A stretch of 64,000 nt of DNA from Catenaria anguillulae PL171 (lineage: Eukaryota > Blastocladiomycota > Blastocladiomycetes > Blastocladiales > Catenariaceae): NCBI GenBank assembly GCA_002102555.1, contig MCFL01000132.1, forward strand, positions 1 through 64,000. Direction: 5' to 3'. Of this stretch, positions 20,604 through 31,608 are shown in pieces (position 1 is the stretch's first letter; each line of letters starts with the position of its first letter). Both the position numbers and the translations under genes were made by a program. The notes beneath the pieces were generated by a model. It made no database searches and had not been told where the DNA came from. It saw only the letters and a program-made list of their open reading frames with translations.

Positions 20604-21282
20604 TTTGGAATGGAACGGGTTGGTTTTGGAGGTTTGCTTGATGCGAATGAAATGGATTTGGATGATGAGGTTCAGCGGATGGAAAGTGAGATGGGAGTCA
20701 ACGACGATTTATACAATTGGCATCTTCTATCCACAGATACTTGCTGCGCAGGTACAGCTTGGCCCTGCTGCTGCGCAGCTAGGTATGCCTGAGCTACTGC
20801 GCACTCAATCTTTTGCATACTACTCCTCGCCGAGCTGCACTGATGCACCGATGTTGCGCTTCTCTGCGCATGCTCAGGTGTGCGCAGCAGCCTGCGAGAC
20901 GCGCCGACCAACGCGTTGGTGAAGCTCAAATCGTAGTGGTGTTTCACAATGTTCGCGTCACACGGCAACCGCATAACGCAACGGAGTTGATCCCTGCGAG
21001 TGCTCGATTGGTGAGTGGTGCCAGCAAATGCATCGGCGCATCCGTTGCGGCTGTCGGGAGTAGTCAGTCTGGGACAGACTTTTTGCACAAAGAACCCGTT
21101 GAGCGCGACGAGGACGCGTATGAACCTCCTCATCTGTTGCGGGGAAAGAGGTGTTGGGTTTGGCACTTGCCGGGCTCTCATGATCGCATTAACGGTGCAA
21201 TGAGGGGGCAATAGATGTATGATGATGTGTATTGCAGTTGAATAGGACCGAGCTGGTACATCTCAAGCTACACAGCTCCGAG
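20604..21282. other. Intergenic, upstream of repeat protein
   Basis: Presumed promoter of the repeat-protein gene and the 3' flank of SPT8. Contains repeated GCTGCGCA/TGCGCAGC words (about 20745-20900), a local GC-rich palindromic texture without a clear stem. No gene recognised. Confidence 0.5.
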
Positions 21283-22952
21283 TTACTCGTAAACCTTGGT
21301 TACGGTAAACACCAACGACAGCGGCGTATCCTTGACATTGGTCTCCCACCCACGATTACCGCTTGTGCAAATCATGAAGCGCGACGACGGATCGACCGCT
21401 ACACAAACAGGAATAGCCAGGGTCAGAAATGGTATGGGGGCCACGTGATTGAGCATGCGCAGCAGCTGCGCAGCGCGGAAACAGAACAGTGACGCACGTA
21501 CCAAAATCAGCAACATTTGCACCATGCCCGGGAATGATGGTGAATGGGACTCCCTTTCCAGAATGATCCAAATCCCATTGGCGCACGATATCCGTTGACC
21601 CAATCAAGAGCGACCGCCCATTCTCCATGCACAGAACACGCGAGACTTGGCCAGAGTTGCGAGGTAGCGTGAGTGTGCGCACAAACTTGCCGCCTGGCGC
21701 AAACTCGTCGACGGTATAGTTTCGTCGCCCGATGTAAATGTGCTCGGATCGTGGATTGTAACAAGCCTATGCCATAAGTAGTGGAGGTGAGCACGGCATG
21801 ATGGGCGGGAACACGAGAGGCGCGGAATGGAGGCGTACGGAAAGGGCCCAAGGTGGAGTCTTTGCAGGCAATTCGAATGTAATCGATGGGCGAGTTGGCG
21901 AACGAATGTCCCACTGTGTGCACAGACCGCCAAGGGAAGTGATGAGGTACGAGTTTGGGTCGGAAGGGTGGGCCTCAATGGACGCCACTGTGGAAATGGG
22001 TTTGGTCATGCGGCAAATGGGTTTTCCCGTGTGAAGATCTGAGAGCTACACATAGCAAAATCATGTACCGTGAACTGACGCAGCAGGTAGACTGAGAGAA
22101 GGAGCAGTGTCGACGTACCAGTACACTCGAGTCCCAGGATCCCGACAGCACCTTGTCCTCACCAGCAACAATCTGCACTGCGCTCACCATGTCGGTATGC
22201 CCAGGTAAACAAGCAAACTGCGTGCCTTCATCGTGCCGTGCCGAGTAGAGAGCAACCCCACCCCGGCGAGTTCCAGCAATCACCCATTGAGCTTCTGAAT
22301 GCGCAGCAAGTGCAAACACGGGCGAAATATCAGGCACACCGGCTGGTGGAATGGGCGGCGCAGTAATGGTGGCCGTCGAGCCACTGATCCCGCCGATGCT
22401 TGACGATGCAGCACCAGTCGAGGCCGCTGGCGGCTTGAGCGGCTCCGATCCCGCGACCGGCTCGGGCTTGACCACCGCGGCTGTGGTCGCTGCATCATGC
22501 TGCTCGGAATGATGAGCGCTTGTGGTGGCCGGCGGAGCCAATCGCGCGGCGGTCCAGTTGGCTTGCGAGTCCTTTGACTCTTCATTGTACCAGTAGGACA
22601 GCAAATGACCACCCTTGACCACCGTCTCGACTTGGCCCGATCGCTGGTTTTGTGTGAGCATGGTCTTGCCCATGATTGTGCCAACGTGATCGTACTTGGT
22701 GATGCGGCCGTCGCTGCCACCCGTAAAGACCCATTTCCATGACTTTGTCGGGGCAATGGCGTAGATTGGAGCCGCGGTGACGAGCGAAGCCTGTTGACAA
22801 GATCGAATTTGTGCTTAACACGAAGACTGATGATCATGATCATGACTCTGCAGGCGGCGGCGGCCGTCATGCCGTCGGTGGGCAAGATGGCAATGACATA
22901 CAACTGGTGTGAATTCGTAGCTGGTGACGGGTCGGTTGGTGTCTTGCGTCAT
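21283..22952 (-). CDS. SPT8: SAGA complex subunit Spt8, WD40 repeat protein
   Basis: Five exons on the minus strand: 22902..22952, 22119..22790, 21839..22045, 21502..21766, 21283..21398; in frame, 436 residues (fission yeast 526, budding yeast 602). Spt8 is a SAGA-specific subunit that binds TBP and regulates TATA promoters. Signatures: KSWKWVFTGGSDGRITKYD (first WD repeat), QRSGQVETVVKGGHLLSYW, an Ala/Pro/Ser linker, SPVFALAAHSEAQWVIAGT, GGVALYSARHDEGTQ, LPGHTDMVSAVQI, VLSGSWDSSVL, AHPSDPNSYLITSLGGLCTQWDIR, VRQWDL, and a last repeat ending in FMICTSGNRGWE. The acidic N terminus seen in yeasts is missing or lies in an unfound upstream exon. The SAGA deubiquitinase gene is also in this window. 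Confidence 0.88.
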
Positions 22953-23404
22953 GTTGTTATGGGTACATGTATTCATGGCTTGCGTGATTGTGATGCACGG
23001 ATTCTCTGCGGCGCCAGCTCACGGCCTTTCACGGCCTCTCCTGTGCCGAGTATCTCATACTCTGTATGGCATGCCACAGACCGGTTCTGTCTTGGCGCGT
23101 GCTGAGAACCGAAATGATAAGGGTACATTGTGTATCAAGAAATGAGAAATGCAAAGCAAATGCAAGACAGGCATTGGCGACCAGCGTAAAGACAGAATGG
23201 AAACGAATCACACAAAACGAGAAAACAAAACTAGCAAACACAAAGACATCTACGTATGCGAAGGGACATGGACTCGAGGTACATGGAAAAAAAAAGTGCG
23301 TCGGGAGAAAACAACAGAGTGCGTGAAACGGAGAAAAGTTGCCCAAAGAAAATGGGCGGATGGAGAGCCAGAAAAGTCAAAGAAGAAGGAACACTCGGTC
23401 CACA
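22953..23404. other. Intergenic, SPT8 start to Sec7 gene end
   Basis: About 450 bp, the SPT8 promoter and the 3' end of the next minus-strand gene. AT-rich purine stretches around 23110-23390. No gene recognised; an unfound first exon of SPT8 could lie here. Confidence 0.5.
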
Positions 23405-26400
23405 TTACTCCTCTGCCGTCGGGGGGAACCGCGTCACTGGTCGTCCGTGCGTCGTCGCCAAATGCGACGGCCGATGGTGCTCCTGCTGCAGCAGGTAATC
23501 ATGATGATGTTGCTGTTGCTGGCTGGTTGACAACTTGCGCTTCATCTTCTTCCACGCGCTGACCATGCTGTCCTTGCTCCTGCCCAACGCGCTCCGTTTG
23601 GACGTACTATCGGCGACGCTGAGATCCGAGCTTGCATACGCAGGCGACATGGGAATGTACGATGAAGAATGCCCGTTTGGCCCTGTCCCGGCACCGGCAA
23701 CCGACATGGACGCTACCGACATGGGCGGATCCAGGCTCGTGTGCCGCGCGGGACCGCGAACGACACGGCTGGAACTGGTCGAGTTGCGTGACGACGCAGA
23801 TGCTGCGGATGCAAACGACGGCATGCACCGCATGAGCATGGGTTGGTCTGGTGTCGCGCTGCGCGGAAACGAGTGCATGGGCGACGACGATGTGTGGCCA
23901 GAGCCAGAGGCAGTCCCGGTCGAGTATGGGTGATGCGACCACATGGGCGAAGTGGGTGACGTTGCGGCGACAAGCGGTGACGTGGGCGACCTTGGCGGAA
24001 CCTGCTCGCCCTCGCCCAAACTGGATGCAAACAAGGATTCGTACTCGACTTGCAGGGCTCGCTCCATTTCCTGAAAGTACATGTACAGGGCGAAAAACTC
24101 ATTGTCGCCCGAGACTGCTCCAGGAATCGAGACGGCGTCATCGTACACGGCCTTGAGTGCATTCGCCAAGCCTTGGTCCTCGGCCAACCCAGGTACGGCG
24201 CGATCCAAATCCTTGGCCACAATGCCCACAAACGCCTTGCGCTGCTGCCTGTTTCCGCGCTTGATCATGCCTGCAATGGCTTCCACATGCAGCTTGAATA
24301 AAGCCCCAGTCAGCGCCACGGCCACCGGTAACGTCCACCACCAATGCGATAAGCCGAGTGTGATTGGTTCATGATGACCGCCACGACCCAGGCTGTGGTG
24401 CGTCATGGTCGACATGGTAGACGCCCCGGAACCGGCACGGTTGCGCAAACTTGCGAGGGCCGCGGTAATACTGTGAAGTGGCGACCGTGACCTCGGTGGA
24501 GGCGCGGGCGGCTGTTGTTGATGGTGCTGATGGGGTTGATGCTGATGCTGGCCATACTGCCCACCAGGCGGCACAGGGGCCCCACCGGGCATCATGGGCG
24601 ACTGCGTCCGCACGGGCAGCACTCGTGTGCTCATGGCATTCTGCTCCCACCAGCCCCGGGCCACCTCGTCAGCAATCCGATCCATGGCATCCTGGTCTCC
24701 TGGAAGCCGCACACGAGCAAGAAAGGCGCGCACGGCGTGATCTAGTGGTACGCCCGGACCCAAGTGCAACTGTGCAACGTATTCCTTGAGCACCATGCGC
24801 GAAAACTCGTGCGACTGGCCGAGAAGCCTGCCGACCGACGTCATGCTGACGCCGTGCTCGTTGATCAAAAATGTGGCAATGGCGTGTGCGCATTGGAGCT
24901 GGTGGTGCAAGCGCTGGGTAGGTGGAACGGGCGCGTCCGGGTTGGGAAGAATGGCACGGTTAATGAGGAAGCGAATGCCATGGGCGGCAGACACATTGAA
25001 TTGCTTCTTGCCTTGGACAACGTCGCGCTGGTGGACATAGGCGAGCCAACGGGATTCGTCAATGCCTGGGTACGGGCAAGATGCGCCCAGGGTCGAGGAG
25101 AGCGAGCGGATCGTCGGGACGGGGTCCTCATACGGGCGACCGAGTCGTGCCTCAGCTAATGATGAACACACCTGTCAGTGAGTGGGATGTCATGGAAATT
25201 GAGAGAGAGGAAAGAGCAACATACCTTGCAGCGACACCTGCGACATTTGCCTCAACAGCCGCTTCTTACCCATAATCACTTCATTCAAAGACCTTTTCTT
25301 GCCCAACTGGGTTCCGTCTTCGCCACCAACTGAAAGAGTGGATGTCCGCTGATGACCCACGACCGACCCATCCTTCTTTGCATGTTCATCCTCAGCACGC
25401 CCTGCCACTCTTGCAACCTCGCCATCGTCGTCTTCGCTCTCATCCTCGGCCACGGTCATGAGCACGCGCTCCAACTCGACCACCTCATCCGCGACGAGAT
25501 CAATCTTGCGATTCAATTCCTCCAACTGATCCCTTGTTTCTGGAACCACCACGACCGCCGCCGGGACTTTTCCGGACCCGTGCGTCGGCTGTACCCCAAG
25601 ACTCGCCAAACTCAACGGCTCGCCAATTTCGAGAGGCGGCAGCTCCCCCACGGGGGGATCCGAAATCGAGTCCAGAAACGCTTGCAGTTGATAAATGGAC
25701 GAGGCTGCGTACGATGCGCGCATTTCTTGGCGTGCGGGAACGCTGCGCCGGCGCGGCGTTGAAGTAAACGACGCGGCCGTGGGCGAGTGCGGCGTCGCCG
25801 GCAGCGGCACTGGCGGAGGAGGAATCGCAAGGCGAGGAGGCGAGCGTGGACCTGGAGAAACAGTGGGATGTGATTCAGAAGTAGGAGTGACGGCAATTGC
25901 GTTCGCGTCGAGCGGCGACGCGTTTGATGCATTGGGTTCCGCCAAGGGCGACAGCGGCGCGAGGGTTGGGAGCGTCAATGGCGGAAGCGATCCAAAGTCA
26001 CTGGCCATGGACGTGCTGGACGCAGATGGGACAACCACGGGCTTGGTCGGTGAATAATGCTTGGACAGCTGGTCGCATCCCTTGGACCGCTTGAGCGTGC
26101 GGGAGCTGGTAGAGCATGTGCTCGCAATGCTTGCTGCTCTTGGCGACAATGGCAGATCAGTGATTGCATCGTCAAGGCGCACTTGGTCGCCCAATTCGTG
26201 ATGGAGGCGCTTGTCTGAAATGGACGCAGCAGACGAGGACGAGGATGCAGTTGCACTCACTACGACGGCGGAATCCAGTGGGACATCTTGTTGGACCAAT
26301 GTGGGCGATTGTGCGTGCACTTGCTGATCCGTCTCCGACTGAGGAGAGCAAGGCGATGATGATGACAGACGAAGCGAGGGTGCGTTTCGACGTGTGGCAA

Positions 26401-27945
26401 GCGTCTCGGTGGAGGGTGTAGGTGCGGTGGAGAGTTTGGACAGCCTTGGCACCGGTTCGGACAGAACCGTGCCTGAATAGGCAGAGTCGTTGAGGAACCC
26501 AGAGTTCTTGATTGAGTCGCCAAATATGGTGGCTGGGCTGGGCGGCGAGGGAAAGGCAAAGGAGGTGGTGGTGGGACAATCAACTGGACGCGAATGGTCT
26601 GTGACGGGAATAAAGTGTGGTCAGGCTTGCAACGAGAAACTGGAAGCGAAACCAGGCAAATCAACGTACAATCATCTTCAACTTGCAGTTCAAACGGCGA
26701 GCCAATCTCGGCATTGGCAGCCGGAGCAATACCGCCAGGCATCGAATTCCTTGGCTGAGGTTGCGGCGTCAAGCTTTGCGTCGGAGTTTGATCCAGGAAC
26801 GAATTGGCGGTGGCTGCCGACTGATTTGGCCGGACTGTTGAGGCACTGCTCGATGGGTGATCCACACTGGACGCGAACGAAAGGGCTGATGGAAACACGG
26901 ACGCCGAAATCGGGGCGAGATTGGGGGAAGGAACCGTTGCACGAGCAGCAAGCGCAGACGGTGCGGGTGGAGCGTTTGAGTTGGGCAATAGCTCGGGGGT
27001 AGGAACAAATGCAGGGTCGGCATTGGACTCAAACCCGAAGGCGCGAGCAAAGACAGAGTCGGACAACGAAGCCCGACCACCTGAATCAACGGCAGGGCTT
27101 TCGGGAAGTGGGATAGCAGAGGCCAGGAGCGTCGACGTGGGGTCAAATGCAAAGGCGGTGGTCAAGTGAAATGATGCCGCCGGGCTGATGGGAGCGTTTG
27201 GCGAAGAAGTTGCTGAGCGAGGTGCTGGTGGGGGCGGTGGAGGAGGCAAATCAAAATCAAGCACTGCCGTAGGGAGATTTGCATTGCTGCTGCCGTCCAG
27301 ATACGACGTCGAATCGAAAGAATAAGACGGGGCCGGCGTCAAGAGCGGATACTGGCGGTGTGTACCGTCAAGTGTATCTTTTGCGGCATCAGTCTGGGCG
27401 ACCGCGAGTTTGGGATAGGTTGATTGTGCCTGTGCGTCCGCTGCTCCATATCCATCTTCCAAAGGATAGTCCAGCATGGAATACCGACCCATGAGCTCAG
27501 AATCCGGTCGCATGTCGTGATCAGCCATGGCGACTGCCGTTGACTGCCGCTGCAGAAGCACTCGCTGCTGGGCATCCGATGTCACCGTCTCCCCGCGGGT
27601 GCGCAACATTGGGATGGGTGGCAGTTCGAGGTTGAGGTCAAACGAAAGCAACTCGGATCCGCTTGGGGTCGAAGTAAGGCTGGCAAGCGTCGACGGTGGC
27701 GGCGAGATCAAGTCACTGGCATTGAGCTGACTGACGTCGCCGGCAAGAAGGTGTGTGGCGTTGGCCTTGAGTTTTGGTGGCGGTCGAAGTGAGTGCGGAT
27801 CAGCCGTGACTTGATGGCGGATGTCGTTGGCTGCTGCTGGACCATAGCGATCTGCGACGGCATGGGCATGGGTAGTCGTCGCTGGAGATCCAGGTGGTAC
27901 TGGTACCAGGGCACGAGAAGGGGCTGGTGCCGGCGCCGTGGCCAT
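23405..27945 (-). CDS. Large Sec7-domain protein (Arf GEF family), glutamic finger replaced by Gln
   Basis: Three exons on the minus strand, 26670..27945, 25225..26598 and 23405..25155, close in frame to 1,466 residues. The first 880 residues are Ser/Pro/Ala-rich and disordered, with one short coiled coil (RDQLEELNRKIDLVADEVVELERVL, about 790-825). The Sec7 domain spans about 935-1,075: GIRFLINRAIL, IATFLINEHGVSMTSVGRLLG, VLKEYV, HAVRAFLARVRLPGDQDAMDRI. Sec7 domains exchange GDP for GTP on Arf through a Glu in the motif YLGE; here the aligned residue is Gln (about 997, codon at 24815-24817). A His/Gln/Pro linker, a hydrophobic segment (WWWTLPVAVALTGALF, about 1,165-1,180), an alpha-helical part and a Ser-rich, basic tail follow. 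No PH domain was recognised. It may be an inactive or altered GEF that still binds Arf; this is inference. Confidence 0.85.
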
Positions 27946-29197
27946 CCTCTCTTGCGTTGTCGTAGTGTTGAGGGCGTGCGTGGTTGTGATCTGCGCCGGT
28001 CGCGGAAACTATTCTCGCGCGAGTGTACTGTGACAGCGTGCCAGAGGATCTGTGTTTTGGGATAAGTACAAGTGACGACATCATGAGCCGGGATGTATGA
28101 GACGACCCTCGGGAAGGAACGGCCGGCTCGAGGCAAGTCGAGAGCGGATCACAGACATACCAGATATCTGGTCAGGACCGACAGCGATTCTAGGCATGCA
28201 CTGAGTTCGTTACCTCCGTTGAGCGTATTGAGGACTGTAATTGTTGAGGAGCGGGCGGAGATCGAAGCAGGCGTTGCCCACTGGCAGGGCAGACATGGAC
28301 TCCAGAGGAATGAATAGGAGGCACAGCACAGGCAGAGGCAAGCAAACCGTGGCAAACCGAGCCTGGTGACTTGGGTTCGCCGCCACAGATTGGTACCCGC
28401 GTGATCCAATCCAATCCCGCCGGCAGCTGCAACTTGAAAAACTGCATTTTCCTGTTCCGTCTTCAAAAAAGTCTCTCATCTGCAGGCAGGCGATGTGAAA
28501 GGACTATGCGGTTGATGTTTACATTATGTGTGATTGACGCAAATACAAGTATGTGTTTTTCTTTTCACATAAATAATGTTTCCACATCGAACGTTGCATA
28601 GAGGGCAGATGCAGCACGCTCGACCGGCCAGAACTTGCACCCCAGCAGGAGGCGTGGACTCGCAGGTAGAAGTGACAGCTTTCCGTTCACTTGACTAGCT
28701 CGGGTAGCACTGTATAGTATCTTCCGGTTGCCGTTTCTGTCATGGCCCACGAATACTCGTCAATGCCACTATGTTCGCAGCAAGTCGACGCGTGCCTGAT
28801 ACATGAACCTCCTTCAACTCCATCAGCCCGTTCGGTAATTCCACCACGCCCCAGTACAATCAACAAGACTCGAAGCCTAGTTCAAGACCAAGCGTTGTTG
28901 TTCAACGTTTGGCCTGACGACAGCTGACATGGCTTGGCTCGGATCGCCCTTTTGCGCGGATGCGCGGTTGCCCATGAGTCTCAGAGAATGGAGCAGTCCA
29001 CAGATGCAGGAGGAGTAGTACACCTTCTGGTCGTCACTGCCGTTTGAATGGGAAGACGGATGCAACAGTGAAGTGACGCATTCTGCTGGAATTAAAACCA
29101 GACGAAAACTGGTCATGCGAATTCAAATCAAGATTTACATTGATCCGCGAGCAGAACAACAAGAAACCTTCAAGACGTTTCCCCGCAGAGGAAAAAC
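27946..29197. other. Intergenic, upstream of Sec7 gene
   Basis: About 1.25 kb between two minus-strand genes. Open frames are short and unlike proteins. It should hold the Sec7-gene promoter and the eS19 3' UTR. Confidence 0.5.
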
Positions 29198-29844
29198 TTA
29201 CTCTTGGTCAACGTTGACGGCAGCAGCGGCAGCGGCAGCCTCGGCAAGGCGAGCAGCCTCGGCGTTCTTGATGGCCACCACCTGGTTGGCAATGCGGTCG
29301 AGCTCACGACGGCCAGTGGCGGTGATTTGACGACCACCAGCAGCAGACTTCTCGACGTACTTGAGCTTCTCGAGGGTTTGGAGAGCCTTGCGCTGGAGCG
29401 AGCCAGAGGCAACGGCAGAGTGGTTGGGGCGCACACCACGACGCTCCTTGCCGCCGAAACGCTTGCGGAGGTCACCGACACCGACACCCTTGCGGAGGTA
29501 GATGTGGCGGGCAACAGCGGCTGTTAGGAGTAGATGAGCGCATGCGTCGATCGGTGGTTCGCGAGTCAGGAGAGTGGTTGAGGACGACAGATGGTGGATA
29601 TCAGTCAAATGGGGTCTATTCGTCAGTTTCAGAGGTTCCAGAGCCGTAGAGGAGCAGGGGGACGGCAATGATTCATACCGATGTGGACGTAGTAGAAGTC
29701 AGCGTCCGAGGGGCCGAGCTCCTTGAAGGTGGCAGTCTTGGCGAACTGCATCCACTCGGGGACTTGGATCTTGCCACCCTTCTTGAGGTGGGCCGACAAA
29801 GCGGCGATGAAATCAGCGGCAGCGACGTCCTTGACAGTGGCCAT
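29198..29844 (-). CDS. RPS19: 40S ribosomal protein eS19
   Basis: Two exons, 29679..29844 and 29198..29520, in frame, 162 residues (family about 145-155). eS19 is in the head of the 40S subunit and is needed for 18S rRNA maturation. Signatures: TVKDVAAADFIAALSAHLKK, KIQVPEWMQFAKTATFKELGP, then after the 158-nt intron ARHIYLRKGVGVGDLRKRFGG, RRGVRPNHSAVASGSLQRKAL, LEKLKYVEKSAAGGRQITATG and RELDRIANQV. An Ala-rich tail follows. The stop codon overlaps a perfect donor-like word (GA|GTAAGT), so a further small exon is possible but not required. Confidence 0.96.
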
Positions 29845-31608
29845 CTGGGCGGTGAGGGAAAAGTGTTATGCGTTTGCCCAGTCAGATATACGTCGTCGAG
29901 TCACAAAGAGGTCAAGTGAGGGTAGCTGGTGCATGGGTTCTAGTCACACTGCCCACCGTCAAAAGCTGGGGGGACCGCTCGTTCGGTCCAAGTTTCGTCA
30001 TCCAGGAATTATTGTGCCGAACGACGCAAAAGTTGCGCTGATTGGTCCAAACGAGCGGTCGAGCGACGGCGGCGGCGGTGGGCAACGGAATGACCTGATG
30101 AGATGAGAAACGCATGTGTAGACTTACATTGATAGATCGTTTGGGCACGAGGCGAAGAGGATTACCAAAGCCTTCGCAATCAGCGAACGGATGGCATCGG
30201 TCAAGTGTGGCGCCACAATGATCGGCAGCTCGCCGATTCGACGCGTTTCGGCCACAACTTGGTCATGCTCAGAAGTTGTCACATCAACAAATTTTTTTGT
30301 ATTTAGCGCCCCTGAGCAAATGAATAAACTCACTCTTCCTTTTCTTCACTTTTCTTGAACATTCAGTTCGTGCCAGGTGGCTCATGGAGCTTGATCTCGG
30401 TGAGAGAATCTGCATGGGCGGCCGCTATGCAGGTCACGTCCGAACACTGTGAGTCGTTTGGAACAGCCACTTGGTGTCTGCTCTGGCACCAGCGGAAAAG
30501 TCCCAGTGCGGCGAGACCCAGGGACGCAAAATGGAACCAAGCTCAGGCGGTTGCCGAGTCCCCCCCCCCCTTCCCCGCATGTTCCATGGAAGCATGCAGT
30601 CAAGCGTCTGGTTGATGGCCATGGTAGAACGGCTTTGTGCGCTCGTAAGATGGCCTCAGAGCGTCGGACAATGACCCAAGAACAGGTTGAAGTGGCCGTG
30701 CGTTGCAATTGTCTGTGCGTGGAATAACCGTGCATAGCTCGGAAAAACACCTCGCAATATCTGCCCCCGAGTCGTGGCTTGCGTTGAACGAATTTGATGA
30801 AAATTGCTCGCAATGAAAAATGTTCAAAAACCAGCTGATCCCCGACAGTCGCGACAGGGCCGAAAAACCATCATTTTCTCATCACACAAACCGGCAACTC
30901 AATCATGTCCGCTCTCCCAACCCGCCCACCTCGATGTATGTTTCGTGCAGTAGCCACGCCTGCTCCTTGGAACTGGAAGTGACTTTGTGTATCCCCGATA
31001 TCGCACACCGTTGCTTTCGCGGCCGTTCATCAAGTCTGTCCCAGGGCTTGCAGCGTCCTCGCCGAGCACTGCTTCGAGCTTGCGGGGCAAGCCGTGCGCC
31101 GCCAGTGAATCCAAGCAGACCATGTGCTTTTCCGCTTGCTACTAGGCATCACTTTGCGGTCGTCCCGATTGCCCTGCTCCAAGTCGCCTGTTACTTCGCA
31201 GAATCAGCCATCATGACCTCTGAATCCAGACGAGCAAACCTCAGAAACGACTGGACAGCCGTAACTGACATGTGTGCCGACGCTTGGGTCAATGTGTAGT
31301 AGCGGCAGCCATGTCCTTGCCTGAGATTCGGTTTATCACTGTGAATCAACTGCACCGTCAACGTTGAGCCGCCTTTGGCACGCCATTGTATTTTCCAATT
31401 GTATCGCGCAGCTCCTTTCGACACCGCTTCCCTCGCAGAGCAAGCACATTCGCACAAGGCTTGTTTCCCCAACCTCTACTCTAGCTGGATTTCCTTCCAC
31501 CTCCATTTCCGTTCTGCTTATCGCCCGCGGTCCATTGGTTCGATATCTGCCGTCAATCAAAAGCCCTCGACTCGTTGTGCCCGTGGAATCGCCTCGATCA
31601 GTTGCCCA
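29845..31608. other. Divergent intergenic region, eS19 / MED25
   Basis: About 1.76 kb. Contains an inverted repeat (29973-30060) and a run of ten C near 30560. A possible tiny first exon (ATG at 30905 followed by GTATGT) was seen, but no continuing exon could be supported. Otherwise no gene recognised. Confidence 0.45.
29973..30060. repeat. Inverted repeat, 19-bp arms, upstream of eS19
   Basis: Arms GACCGCTCGTTCGGTCCAA (29973-29991) and TTGGTCCAAACGAGCGGTC (30042-30060) pair at 17 of 19 positions around a 50-nt loop, about 130 bp before the eS19 start codon. It could be a hairpin, a paired protein-binding site or a small MITE remnant. No target-site duplication was seen. Confidence 0.6.

Noticed and set aside
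30905-30940. Tiny first exon (MSALPTRPPR) followed by GTATGT
   Set aside because: No downstream exon with a supportable protein or phase was found.
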